Program-made: the position numbers and the translations under genes
Shown: piece after piece, positions 33,290 to 43,094 of the stretch
Numbering within the stretch: position 1 is the stretch's first letter
Layout: every line of letters starts with the position of its first letter
Assembly: GCA_963849365.1 (NCBI GenBank)
Contig: CAWKHA010000004.1
Location: forward strand, 1,860,001 to 1,924,000
Direction: 5' to 3'
DNA from: CAVQCJ01 sp963849365
GTDB taxonomy: Bacteria; Actinomycetota; Actinomycetes; Prado026
Length of the DNA: 64,000 nt
The notes under the pieces: model-generated
What the model was told of the DNA's origin: nothing
Databases searched by the model: none
The model's input: only the letters and a program-made list of their open reading frames with translations

Positions 33290-34828
33290 TCAGGCCGGTT
33301 CGGCGGCAGTCTCCCGTTCGGCGGCAGGGGTTTCCTCGAGCTCGTACGCGACGTGCTCCTGGGGCTTGCCGGGGCTGATGAAGACCCACGCGACCAACGC
33401 CGCGACCAGCATCAGCACCCCGCTCACGACGAACGCCGTCGTGTACCCGTGCACCAGGCCCTGCTGCACCTGCGCGGCACCGTTGGCTGCGATGAACGCG
33501 GCCGTCGCACCGGTGGCGACCGTGTTGAGCAGAGCGGTGCCGAGCGACCCGCCGATCTGCTGAGTCGTGTTGACCAGCGCGCTGGCGACACCGGCGTCGT
33601 GGTTGCCGACGCCGATGAGTGCAGTGCTCGCCAGCGGGACGAACACGAAGCCCATGCCGATGCTCATGACGATCTCGGACGGCAGGACGTGCGTGACGTA
33701 TGCGGTGTCCACGCCGATCTGCGTCAGCCAGAACATGCCCGCCGCCACCATCAGGGTGCCGACGGTCATGAGGATGCGTGGTCCGATCCTCGGCAGCAGC
33801 TGGCTGGTCAACCCGGCGCTGAAGATGATCCCGGCGGAGAACGGCAGGAACGCGATGCCGGCGCCGAGCGGGGTGTAGTGCAGGATGATCTGCAGGTAGT
33901 ACGTGAGGAACAGGAACATCCCGAACAGCCCCAGGCCGATCAGCAGCGACGTGAGGTACGACCCGCCGCGGTTGCGGTCGAGCACGACGCGCAGCGGGAG
34001 CAGGGGGTGCGTCGCCCGACGCTCGATCAGCACGAACGCGATCAGCAGCACCAGCGCGATGAGGTAGAACGGCAACGCCTTGGACGACAGCCACCCGTTG
34101 ACCGGCCCGAACGGACCGGTGCCCGGCTGGGTCTCGCCGACCTTGGTGAAGCCGTACACGAGGGAGACCAGGCCGAGCGTGGCGGTCACCGCGCCCGGGA
34201 TGTCGTACCGCGTGTCGCCCTCGGCCCGGCTCTCGTGCACGAACGGGATCGCCAGCACGACGGCGACGATCGCGATCGGGATGTTGACGAACAGGCACCA
34301 CCGCCACGACGCGTACTCGGTGAGCACGCCGCCGATCACCAGGCCGAGGGCCGCGCCGCCGCCGGAGATCGCTCCGTAGACCGCGAACGCCCTGGCCCGT
34401 TCCTTGACCGCGGTGAACGTCACCGAGATCAGGGACAGCGCGGCCGGCGCGAGCAGTGCGCCGAAGAGGCCCTGCAGGGCGCGGGCCGCCAGCAGCTCAC
34501 CCGAGCTCTGGGCGGCGCCGCCCAGACCGGACGCGAGCGCGAAGCCGATCAGGCCGACGATGAAGATGCGCTTGCGGCCCGCGTAGTCCGCCACGCGCCC
34601 GCCGAGCAGCAGGAAGCCGCCGAAGGCGAGCGTGTAGGCGGTGACCACCCACTGGCGGTCGGAGTCGCTGATCCCGAGGGCCTTCTGTGCGGTGGGCAGC
34701 GCGATGTTCACGATCGTCGCGTCGAGCACCACCATGAGCTGCGCGATCGCGATGACCATCAGCGCCAGCCAGCGCTTGGGGTCGGGTCGGGTCTGGGTCG
34801 GGCTCAACGCGTCATATGTGCTGGTCAC
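33290..34828 (-). CDS. DHA2 (EmrB/QacA) family multidrug exporter
   Basis: The 512-residue protein has about fourteen membrane helices and family motifs: QLMVVLDATIVNIALPTAQK (motif D1), LLLGGRVADYAGRKRIFIVG (motif A) and ISGGGAALGLVIGGVLTEYA (motif C, antiporter). It exports drugs or endogenous compounds with proton antiport. GTG at 34828 is chosen because GGAGA lies 8 bases upstream and TSTYDALSPTQ leads into the first helix. No TetR/MarR regulator is adjacent. It is divergent from an amino-acid oxidase-like gene. Confidence 0.92.
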   Translation of the reverse strand: MTSTYDALSPTQTRPDPKRWLALMVIAIAQLMVVLDATIVNIALPTAQKALGISDSDRQWVVTAYTLAFGGFLLLGGRVADYAGRKRIFIVGLIGFALASGLGGAAQSSGELLAARALQGLFGALLAPAALSLISVTFTAVKERARAFAVYGAISGGGAALGLVIGGVLTEYASWRWCLFVNIPIAIVAVVLAIPFVHESRAEGDTRYDIPGAVTATLGLVSLVYGFTKVGETQPGTGPFGPVNGWLSSKALPFYLIALVLLIAFVLIERRATHPLLPLRVVLDRNRGGSYLTSLLIGLGLFGMFLFLTYYLQIILHYTPLGAGIAFLPFSAGIIFSAGLTSQLLPRIGPRILMTVGTLMVAAGMFWLTQIGVDTAYVTHVLPSEIVMSIGMGFVFVPLASTALIGVGNHDAGVASALVNTTQQIGGSLGTALLNTVATGATAAFIAANGAAQVQQGLVHGYTTAFVVSGVLMLVAALVAWVFISPGKPQEHVAYELEETPAAERETAAEPA

Positions 34829-34957
34829 GAGTGTTCTCCAGGTCGTCCGGCGTCGTTCCGAGCGGTCTTGTGTGAGTTCTCGTCGAGCGTTGCGTACGGG
34901 CCCGACAACTTCTCCGCCGCCGGCTCCTATTCCGGCTCCGCCCACTCTTCTTGCACT

Positions 34958-34963
34958 TATCCT
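34958..34963 (+). promoter_or_regulatory. -10 box TATCCT of a probable leaderless promoter
   Basis: TATCCT ends 6 bases before the ATG at 34970, with TTGCACT just upstream. No ribosome site is seen ahead of this ATG, which supports leaderless expression. Confidence 0.55.
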
Positions 34964-34969
34964 CGCGAC

Positions 34970-36190
34970 ATGGCGGACGGCGGCACCGATCCTCTTCCCG
35001 GCTCGCACGCGGCCGGAACCGTCGCCGACCTGCCCGGGCGCGCCTCCTTCGTGGTGGTCGGCGGCGGGGTGATCGGCGTCAGCGTCGCGTTCCACCTGGC
35101 CGAGGCCGGCGTCGCCGACGTGCTGCTGCTGGAGCGGGACGCGCTCGGTTCCGGATCGACCTGCAAGGCGGCCGGCGGCGTCCGGGCGCAGTTCTCCGAC
35201 CCGCTGAACGTGCAGCTGGGCGCGCGCAGCCTGAACGTGTTCGAGCGTTTCCGCGACCGGCCCGGGCAGGACATCGACCTGCGCCACGTGGGCTACCTGT
35301 TCCTGCTCGACCGGCCCGAGGACGTGACGGCCTTCGAGCAGGCCACCTCCATGCAGAACGACCTCGGCGTGGACTCCCGGATGGTCACGCCGCACGAGGT
35401 GGCCGGACTGTGCCCGCTGGTGCGCACCGACGACCTGCTCGGCGCCGCGTGGTCGCCCCGCGACGGCCACTGCACCCCGGAGGCGGTGGTGCTCGGCTAC
35501 GCAGCCGGGGCCCGGCGCCTCGGCGCGCGGCTGCTGACCGGGGTGGAGGTCGTGGGGGTCCAGACCTCGGCCGGAGCGGTCTCGGCGGTGGAGACCACCC
35601 GCGGGACGGTGCGTACGGACACCGTGGTGTGCGCCGCGGGGGCGTGGTCCGCGTCGCTCGGGGCGATGGCCGGGGTGGACCTGCCCGTGACGCCGTACCG
35701 CCGCCAGATCCTGTTCACCGAGCCGGTGCCCGGGCTGCCGGCGGACCTGCCGATGACCATCGACTTCTCGACCACGTTCTACTTCCACGGCGAGGGGCGC
35801 GGGCTGCTGATGGGGATGTCCGACCCGGACGAGCCGCCGTCGTTCCGGCTGGACCGGGACGACGCGTGGCTGCCGCGGCTGACCGAGGCGATGCAGCGGC
35901 GCGCTCCGGAGCTGCTGGACGTCGGCGTGACGGGCGGCTGGGCCGGCCTGTACGAGGTGACACCGGACCACAACGCCCTCATCGGTGCGTCGACGAGCAC
36001 GCCCGGCTTCGTGTACGCGACCGGGTTCTCCGGGCACGGCTTCCTGCAGGCGCCGGCGGTCGGGGAGGTGGTCCGCGACCTGGTCCTCGGTGTGCAGCCC
36101 TTCGTGGACGTGTCCCCGCTGGCGCTCGAGCGGTTCGCCGCCGCCGACGTTGATGCGGCCCGCGCCCGGCCCGAGGTCAACCTGGTCTGA
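34970..36190 (+). CDS. FAD-dependent amine/amino-acid oxidase (DadA/SoxB-like)
   Basis: A 406-residue DAO-family flavoenzyme: FVVVGGGVIGVSVAFHLAEA binds FAD, GSTCKAAGGVRAQFSDP, PYRRQILFTEPVPGLPADLP, and GLYEVTPDHNALIG with ATGFSGHGFLQAPAVGEVVR at the C-terminus, which is typical of sarcosine oxidase beta-subunit-like proteins. It probably oxidises an N-methyl or secondary amino acid such as sarcosine, dimethylglycine or proline derivatives. No heterotetramer partners (SoxA/D/G) are nearby, so it acts alone or with an unlinked partner. Its end overlaps the convergent SARP gene by 14 bases. Confidence 0.9.
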   Translation: MADGGTDPLPGSHAAGTVADLPGRASFVVVGGGVIGVSVAFHLAEAGVADVLLLERDALGSGSTCKAAGGVRAQFSDPLNVQLGARSLNVFERFRDRPGQDIDLRHVGYLFLLDRPEDVTAFEQATSMQNDLGVDSRMVTPHEVAGLCPLVRTDDLLGAAWSPRDGHCTPEAVVLGYAAGARRLGARLLTGVEVVGVQTSAGAVSAVETTRGTVRTDTVVCAAGAWSASLGAMAGVDLPVTPYRRQILFTEPVPGLPADLPMTIDFSTTFYFHGEGRGLLMGMSDPDEPPSFRLDRDDAWLPRLTEAMQRRAPELLDVGVTGGWAGLYEVTPDHNALIGASTSTPGFVYATGFSGHGFLQAPAVGEVVRDLVLGVQPFVDVSPLALERFAAADVDAARARPEVNLV

Positions 36191-37334
36191 GCGTGCCCGC
36201 CGCGCGCCGGTGGCGGGTCACCAGCGCCTCCAGGCCCTCCAGGCCCGCAGGTCCCAATGAGGCGGCGGCCAGCTCGATCGCCAGCGGTTCGCCGCCGAGC
36301 AGGTGGCACAGGGTCACGATGTCGCCGGCCTGCCGGGCGTCGGGTGTGGGCCGCAGCCGTAGCGGGTGGTCGAGCTGGAGCCGGTCGAGGAACAGCCGCG
36401 GGGCCGGGTAGTTCGCCCATCCGGCCGCAGGCCCGAGCGGCCCGACCGGGGGTGGCAGGCCGATCCGGCGGTTCGCCTCGTGCTCGTCCGGGTGACCGCC
36501 GCGGGCCGGTCCGGCGAGCAGCGGCGCGTGGGCGGCGCAGGGGTGCGGCGGGGCTGCCAGGTGCGGAGCGCGGCCGAGGACGTCGCGTTCCAGGTCGCGC
36601 AGCCGTGGACCCGGCTCCAGCCCCAGCTCGCGGACCAGGACGCCGCGGACCCTGCGCAGGGCCACCAGGGCATCGGCGGTCCGGCCGGACCGGTAGAGCG
36701 CGGTCACCAGCAGCGCCCAGAGGTCTTCGCGCAGGGGGTGCTGCGCGACCATGGAACGCAGGCCGTGGACGGCCGCCTCGTGCAGACCCAGCGCGATCTC
36801 GGCCTCGGCCAGGACCACGGACGCGTCCATGCGCAGCTCGGCCAGCCGCACTGCGGCCCTCCGCACGGTCGCGTCGTCCTGGAACTCGGCCATCGGCTCC
36901 CCGCTCCACAGCCGTTCGGCCGTGGCTACTGCCGACATGGCCGTGGCGTAGGCGCCGGCCGCCAGCATCCGGCGGGCGTCGAGCACGAGGTCCTCGAACG
37001 CCGTGGCGTCGACCTCGTCGCGCCCGGCCTCCAGGACGTAGCCCCCGCCGGTGAACGCGATCGCCCGGGCGCCGACCAGGCGCCGGAGCCGTGAGACCTG
37101 CGACTGCAGGGAGTTCGCGGGGTCGCGCGGCGGGGTAGCCGGCCACAGCGCGTGACACAGCCGGCCGCTGTCCACCGGGCGGCCCGGCGACAGCGCCAGC
37201 ACCGCCAGCAGCAACGTCTGACGGTGACCGGGGCACAGCCGCAGCGTCCCGTCGACGCGGACGGCCGGGGGTCCGAGCAGGCGGTAGGTGGGCGCCGGAC
37301 GCCGTTGGGCGGGCAGGTGGTCGGGTCTGAGCAC
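36177..37334 (-). CDS. SARP/AfsR-type regulator with collapsed ATPase domain
   Basis: Residues 15-105 are an OmpR-type winged helix (PAVRVDGTLRLCPGHRQTLL to LQSQVSRLRRLVGARAIAFT) and residues 110-260 the bacterial transcriptional activation domain (DATAFEDLVLDARRMLAAGA to GLEPGPRLRDLERDVLGRAP), as in SARP antibiotic-cluster activators. After this, the text jumps to IGLPPPVGPLGPA, APRLFLDRL and CHLLGGEPLAIELAAASLG, which are fragments of the distal AfsR/NB-ARC ATPase. Walker A and B are missing and the protein stops at 385 residues. It looks like an AfsR gene with a large in-frame internal deletion. No biosynthetic cluster is adjacent. Confidence 0.85.
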   Translation of the reverse strand: MLRPDHLPAQRRPAPTYRLLGPPAVRVDGTLRLCPGHRQTLLLAVLALSPGRPVDSGRLCHALWPATPPRDPANSLQSQVSRLRRLVGARAIAFTGGGYVLEAGRDEVDATAFEDLVLDARRMLAAGAYATAMSAVATAERLWSGEPMAEFQDDATVRRAAVRLAELRMDASVVLAEAEIALGLHEAAVHGLRSMVAQHPLREDLWALLVTALYRSGRTADALVALRRVRGVLVRELGLEPGPRLRDLERDVLGRAPHLAAPPHPCAAHAPLLAGPARGGHPDEHEANRRIGLPPPVGPLGPAAGWANYPAPRLFLDRLQLDHPLRLRPTPDARQAGDIVTLCHLLGGEPLAIELAAASLGPAGLEGLEALVTRHRRAAGTLRPG

Positions 37335-37572
37335 GGAACGGGTCTAGCGGACGCGGGTCGGCGGGAGCCGCCCGTCCACATGTCCGACTACGCACCTGTC
37401 CGGAACTGGACATCCGGTGACCGGGTCGGGCACGCCACGGCCTCCGTCGTGCACAGGCACGCGGCAGTCGAGCGCGTTGTCCACAGACCGGACCCCGCCG
37501 GTGTCGCCGGAGCCGGCGAGACGGGCATGGTCTGCGGGTCGGTCCCGCCGCGGGGCCGGGGAGGAGCATGTG

Positions 37573-38070
37573 GTGAACGAGACCGTCGTGACTCTGGTGG
37601 GCAATGTCGCCACCGACGTGCGTACGACCACCAGCCAGGCGGGTGTGCCGATCAGCAGCTTCCGGATCGCGTCGACGACCCGGCGGTTCGAGCGCGGGCG
37701 GGGCGGCTGGTCCGACCTCGACACCCTGTACGTGACCGTCGTGTGCTGGCGGGCGCTCGCCGAGCACGTCGCGGCCTCGCTGGCCAAGGGGGACCCGGTC
37801 GTCGTGCACGGGCGGCTGCGGATGCGGCAGTGGACCAGCGACGACGGCCGGTCCGGTACCGCCGTCGAGCTGGAGGCGTCCACGGCCGGGCACGACCTCG
37901 CCCGCGGCATCGCGAAGTTCACCCGGATGCGGCCGCGGGAGATCGAGCGCCCCGCCCGCTCGGAGGCCGACGAGCTCGCCGAGCAGGTGGCCCGCGAGGC
38001 GATGGCGGCCGAGGCGGCCGGGCCGGCTGGCGCGCCGCGGGAGGGGAGCGCGGCGGGAGCGGCGGCCTGA
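37573..38070 (+). CDS. ssb: single-stranded DNA-binding protein, second copy
   Basis: A 165-residue OB-fold protein: ETVVTLVGNVATDVRTTTSQ, VPISSFRIASTTRRFERGRG, VTVVCWRALAEHVAASLAKG, VVVHGRLRMRQW. The tail is alanine-rich and ends GSAAGAAA, lacking the acidic DDxPF tip through which housekeeping SSB recruits repair proteins. It therefore looks like the accessory SSB, similar to mycobacterial Rv2478c, which also precedes the EttA gene. GGGGAGGAG sets the GTG at 37573. A 12-base tandem duplication spans its stop codon. Confidence 0.9.
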   Translation: MNETVVTLVGNVATDVRTTTSQAGVPISSFRIASTTRRFERGRGGWSDLDTLYVTVVCWRALAEHVAASLAKGDPVVVHGRLRMRQWTSDDGRSGTAVELEASTAGHDLARGIAKFTRMRPREIERPARSEADELAEQVAREAMAAEAAGPAGAPREGSAAGAAA

Positions 38071-38082
38071 GCGGCGGCCTGA
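38059..38082 (+). repeat. 12-base tandem duplication at the ssb stop codon
   Basis: GCGGCGGCCTGA occurs at 38059-38070 and again at 38071-38082, so the last codons and stop of ssb are duplicated head to tail. It marks the left edge of the lower-GC segment that follows. Confidence 0.85.
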
Positions 38083-38342
38083 GGACATTCGCGGTCGGAA
38101 TCCCTAGCGATGGCTACCGTGCGTAAGGCCCATTTGAAGCCAAACATGGGGTTGTCAGCGGTCACTACTACGCAGAGTGAACAGCGGGGAATCGACGTGA
38201 TCTCCGTCGGGCAAGGGCTTGAGCGAATCCACGGAAGGCTCTCAGCGACCATGTTCGTAAGGCTTCCTGCCCTCCGCATGGCGCTCCAGAACCGGCTACT
38301 TGACGGCGCGCGCGGTGGGCGCATCGAAGTATCTTCCGGCGC
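38071..38342 (+). other. 272-base intergenic stretch at left end of the low-GC insert
   Basis: The stretch is lower in GC than the core genes. It contains the left copy of the 13-base repeat ACGCAGAGTGAAC (38170-38182). A 92-codon frame starting at ATG 38110 has no recognisable features and runs into the next gene, so I do not call it. Confidence 0.5.
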
Positions 38343-39029
38343 ATGGCAGGCGGTGATCATTCGGACGCCCCGTTGCTTACGGAGGTAGCGGAGTACACGG
38401 GTCAGGAGACCGTCCGGGTCTCGTGCACGCAGCTCGGCCCGAGGTACTCCGCTACCCAAGCCCGGAACGTCGTGAATGACTGGATCAAGTTCTTCGCGGC
38501 GGGGCCAAGCCCGATCCGAGACTTGGAGTTCACGTCGCGGACGCCCAAGAGGCTGTTTGCCTCCCTGCATAGCCAGACACAACTTCGGCGGCTCGCAATC
38601 AAGTGGGGCGACTACGAGGACTTGTCTGTCCTCGCCGACCTGTCCGAGCTACGTGAGCTGTCCCTCCGCGGGGCGTCATGCGTGACCAGCCTTCACCCTC
38701 TGACAGGGCTCCCGACCTTAGAGCGCCTCGCAATTGAGAGCCTGAGGCGGGCCCACGACATGACGCCATTGGGAAGGCTGACGCACCTTACGGGTCTTGA
38801 GTTGGGCGGCGACTGGATGGCCCCACGTATCGCTCACGTGGACTCAATCGGCTTCCTCCGACAGCTCACAAGCCTCGAAGAGCTGGAACTACACACGATC
38901 ATCGTCGATGACCTGGACTACAGCCCCTTGCTTGACCTGCCTCGGCTCCGTTCGGTCTGGATGCGAGAGGCCCGCGGCATGACTCCCTCTCATGAGCAAC
39001 TGCGTGCGATGCTCCCGTGGAGGAGCTGA
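38343..39029 (+). CDS. leucine-rich repeat protein
   Basis: The 228 residues hold a run of about five leucine-rich repeats (LRRLAIKWGDYEDLSVLADL, ELRELSLRGASCVTSLHPLT, TLERLAIESLRRAHDMTPLG, LEELELHTIIVDDLDYSPLL), capped by a non-repeat N-terminus with ATQARNVVNDWIKFF. There is no signal peptide. Such solenoids bind proteins; roles in immunity to toxins or in sensing are known for other LRR proteins, but nothing here fixes one. Base composition and codon choice (TTG, AGG, CTT) differ from the core genes, a sign of transfer. It starts with ATG in the middle of the candidate insert. Confidence 0.75.
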   Translation: MAGGDHSDAPLLTEVAEYTGQETVRVSCTQLGPRYSATQARNVVNDWIKFFAAGPSPIRDLEFTSRTPKRLFASLHSQTQLRRLAIKWGDYEDLSVLADLSELRELSLRGASCVTSLHPLTGLPTLERLAIESLRRAHDMTPLGRLTHLTGLELGGDWMAPRIAHVDSIGFLRQLTSLEELELHTIIVDDLDYSPLLDLPRLRSVWMREARGMTPSHEQLRAMLPWRS

Positions 39030-39120
39030 TCGGGGCGCACCGAAGTGCCCGGTGGCGGGCTGTTGGTCCCGCTGGCGCGGCAGTACGCTCCGCGCACACA
39101 CACAGCCCAGAGGAGCCGTC

Positions 39121-39384
39121 ATGCCGACCGTCATCGGGCACCACGATGTGAAAGACACCGACCACTGGCTTGCCTCGCCCAAGCGCGAAGAAGTCTTCGG
39201 GCCGCTCGGTGTGACGAACATCCGGACCTTCGTCAACCCCGAGAACCGCAGCCAGGTCGCGGTGCTCATGGACGTAGCCGATCTGGACGCTGTGATGGCC
39301 GCGATGCAGAACCCGGCGATGGCCGACGCCATGGCCTACGACGGCGTACTCCCCGAGACGCTGGTGCTCCTGGTCGAGGAGTAG
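39121..39384 (+). CDS. small conserved-looking protein of unknown function
   Basis: The 87 residues (MPTVIGHHDVKDTDHWL..., then VAVLMDVADLDAVMAAMQNP) look like a ferredoxin-like dimeric alpha/beta-barrel domain of the kind that includes antibiotic biosynthesis monooxygenase relatives, with conserved-type His and Trp near the start. I cannot name the family. A good GAGGAG ribosome site precedes the ATG, and codon use is normal, so the gene is probably real. Confidence 0.65.
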   Translation: MPTVIGHHDVKDTDHWLASPKREEVFGPLGVTNIRTFVNPENRSQVAVLMDVADLDAVMAAMQNPAMADAMAYDGVLPETLVLLVEE

Positions 39385-39554
39385 CGGCTGCCGCGGCTGG
39401 ACGAGATAGGAAGGATCGACCCGTACGGACCCGCACCGACGTGCTATGTGCGCCTCGTGCCCGGAGTTGCGCTCGATGAGCACCAGCGTCCAGCCTCTCG
39501 GGTTTGAGCCCGGTGTGACCCTGCCAGCGCGCCCCGCCCCCCTACCGTTGGTTC

Positions 39555-39917
39555 GTGCTGCAGTGTGCGCGATGCGATGAGGCTGTCGAGGACGGCCTGA
39601 TCCTGTGCGCCGACTGCGTGGTCCGCGACCGGCTGCGCCAGGACGCCCGTGTCGATCTCGACGCACAGCAGACGACCCACAAGGCGTTCGAGGTTCCCGA
39701 GAAGGGCCGCCGACGCAAGACCCGGGTTGAGGCGACCGAGCGGACCACCTCGCGAGGGCCGTCCGAACGCCAGGTCTGGCTGTTCGAACACCACGACCGG
39801 ATCTACGTGGAGACGACTTTCGACCGCGACACCGGGGCGGTCAGATGGGGACCGAAGATCGGTGACTTGGACGACCAGACGCTGCACTCGCAGACCGAGA
39901 AGCCGACCGACGAGTGA
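39555..39917 (+). CDS. small protein with N-terminal CxxC zinc ribbon
   Basis: A 120-residue protein starts with C4-x2-C7 and C18-x2-C21 (QCARCDEAVEDGLILCADC), a treble-clef or zinc-ribbon-like pair, then a basic linker and a strand-rich end (RQVWLFEHHDRIYVETTF). Function unknown. The GTG start has no clear ribosome site, and the call rests mainly on the ordered cysteine pattern. Confidence 0.5.
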   Translation: MLQCARCDEAVEDGLILCADCVVRDRLRQDARVDLDAQQTTHKAFEVPEKGRRRKTRVEATERTTSRGPSERQVWLFEHHDRIYVETTFDRDTGAVRWGPKIGDLDDQTLHSQTEKPTDE

Positions 39918-40231
39918 CGAGCGCCTAGCCCACGGCTCCGCGGTCAGGGCGGGACTTGGTGGCCAAACCAGCCTGAGACTGGGGCGCGTCGGTCGCCCGA
40001 CCCCGATCTTCGGGCTCGGCAGAAGGGCTAGGTTGCTCTCCCGGGTCACGGCCACTCGGGCTAGGCGGGGTTCGAGGCCGACACGATGTGTGGGGTGGAC
40101 CCGCGAGGCGTCAGACTGACCCCTCCAGGCGTTGCGCGCACTCCCGAGGGCTGAGAGGCTGTATGTACCTTCGTTGGTCACGCAGAGTGAACGGCACCAA
40201 GATGATCATGCATCGGTGCAGGTGAGCGAGG
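39918..40231 (+). other. 314-base region upstream of ettA
   Basis: No gene is recognised. It contains the right copy of the 13-base repeat (40180-40192), which lies inside a possible stem TTGGT...ACCAA (40174-40200). TATGTA-type and AT-richer sequence at 40160-40175 could belong to the ettA promoter. A T-arm-like GGGGTTCGAGG at about 40066 does not extend to a tRNA. Confidence 0.4.
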
Positions 40232-41902
<1,671 letters not shown>

Positions 41903-41913
41903 GTTCGGCTCAG

Positions 41914-42327
41914 GTGGCGCGCTTCACCGCCCAGGTGGCCATGCGCTGGTCCGACATGGACGCGTACGGGCACGTCAACAACGTGCAGTTCCTCACCTAC
42001 GTCGAGGAGGCGCGCGTCGAGATGTTCCAGGCGGTCCCGCTGTCCGGCGTCGACCAGGTGACGGCCGGCATCCTCGTGGCGTCCAGCGAGATCAAGTACC
42101 TCAAGCCGCTCCTGCACCGGGTCGCGCCGGTGCCGATCGACGTGTGGGTGACCCGGGTCGGCGCAGCGTCGTTCGCGCTGGCGTACGAGGTGCACGACGC
42201 CGACGGCCCGGTGTACGCACGGGCGGCCTCCGTCATGGTCCCGTACGACTTCGCCAACGAGCGGCCGCGCCGGCTGACGCCGGAGGAGAAGGAGTGGCTG
42301 AGCGTCTACCTCGAACCGCCCTCGTGA
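41914..42327 (+). CDS. acyl-CoA thioesterase (4HBT/YbgC-like)
   Basis: A hot-dog-fold thioesterase of 137 residues with the catalytic RWSDMDAYGHVNNVQFLTYV motif (aspartate in DMDAYGHVNN) and EEARVEMF. It hydrolyses acyl-CoA or 4-hydroxybenzoyl-CoA-type thioesters. It starts 11 bases after ettA and overlaps the next gene by GTGA. The size and position match the thioesterase next to ettA in mycobacteria. Confidence 0.92.
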   Translation: MARFTAQVAMRWSDMDAYGHVNNVQFLTYVEEARVEMFQAVPLSGVDQVTAGILVASSEIKYLKPLLHRVAPVPIDVWVTRVGAASFALAYEVHDADGPVYARAASVMVPYDFANERPRRLTPEEKEWLSVYLEPPS

Positions 42328-43094
42328 CCGCGGCCGGCCCGACCGGCCTCCTGCTCGCAGCGCCCGACGAGCGGGCCGGGCTCCGGGCGTACCTCACACG
42401 GCTGGTCTGGCTGGACGACCGCGGCGCCGTCCGGCTGCAGGGCAGCGCAACGGTCCTGGGCGCCTGGGGCGGGCCACCGCTGGCGGTGGTGACTCTGCGA
42501 CCGGTGGCGCTCGGCGAGCCGCTGCCCGCACCGCTGGACGTGACGGTGTCCGCCCAGCGCCTCCTCGAGCGGCTCGGCTCCGAGGCGCAGGACGGCGACC
42601 GGCTCGAGCTCCCCCCGCCCGTACCCGGCCCCGCGTGGGCGGGGCTGCTCCCGCCGCGCAGCGGGTGGACCGAGCTCGCCGTGGTCCCCGCAGCCTCGGT
42701 GCACGACGCGGTGCGTGTCGGGGTCGACGCGTTCCGTCGGCGGGTCGACCTGCTCCCGGAGGACGACCGTCCACGGGCCGCGCTCGACGCCATCGCCGAC
42801 GAGATCTGGGCCCGGCCGGTGGTCGCCGGCGTCCCGCTGCGCGCCGCGCACGCGGCCGACCTCACCGGCCTGCTCTCCCGCGACGGCGAGGTGCGCGCCT
42901 ACGAGTCCGGGCCATGGCTTCGGCTCGCCTGCCCGGGCGGCTCGGTCGCGCTGCGCCGCGACGGCGGGGGTACCGGGCTCGGCGTCGACCTGGGCGTGTG
43001 GTCCCTGCTCGGCGGGACGGGCGGCTCGGCGGGCGCGGGTGGCTGGGCGCCGGCCCCGCCGCCCTCCTCGTCGAACATGTTCACCATGCTGTAG
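42324..43094 (+). CDS. hypothetical protein coupled to the thioesterase
   Basis: Not recognised beyond being a conserved-looking partner of the ettA-thioesterase operon. The 256 residues include LVWLDDRGAVRLQGSATVLG, WAGLLPPRSGWTELAVVPAA, DEIWARPVVAGVPLRAAHAA and a final glycine-rich part. No membrane segments or signal. The GTG overlaps the thioesterase stop by four bases. The last 196 bases run antisense to the globin gene, and its last 25 or so residues (GGTGGSAGAGGWAPAPPP) are low-complexity, so the true end may be earlier in relatives. Confidence 0.75.
   Translation: MTAAGPTGLLLAAPDERAGLRAYLTRLVWLDDRGAVRLQGSATVLGAWGGPPLAVVTLRPVALGEPLPAPLDVTVSAQRLLERLGSEAQDGDRLELPPPVPGPAWAGLLPPRSGWTELAVVPAASVHDAVRVGVDAFRRRVDLLPEDDRPRAALDAIADEIWARPVVAGVPLRAAHAADLTGLLSRDGEVRAYESGPWLRLACPGGSVALRRDGGGTGLGVDLGVWSLLGGTGGSAGAGGWAPAPPPSSSNMFTML

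Larger units (their letters stand above)
38170..40192. other. candidate inserted segment between ssb and ettA, flanked by a 13-base repeat
   Basis: The 13-mer ACGCAGAGTGAAC is found at both ends of a roughly 2-kb block (38170-38182 and 40180-40192); both copies are also preceded by GGTCA a few bases away. The block has visibly lower GC and carries an LRR protein and two small proteins, while the genes on either side (accessory ssb and ettA) are neighbours in other actinobacteria as I recall. No integrase or transposase is present, so the mechanism is open. Confidence 0.5.

Noticed and set aside
32351..34969. N-terminal 873 codons of the frame that contains the DadA-like oxidase
   Set aside because: The part before ATG 34970 is charged low-complexity sequence antisense to the DHA2 transporter; only the last 406 codons form a real protein.
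38110..38388. 92-codon frame upstream of the LRR gene
   Set aside because: No recognisable motif or ribosome site, and it overlaps the LRR start; coding status cannot be supported.
40060..40085. T-arm-like GGGGTTCGAGG suggesting a tRNA
   Set aside because: No acceptor stem, anticodon arm or matching T-stem could be built around it.
39444..40181. Minus-strand frame of 245 codons opposite the zinc-ribbon gene
   Set aside because: It lacks motifs, and the plus strand carries an ordered CxxC pair instead; it is treated as a shadow.
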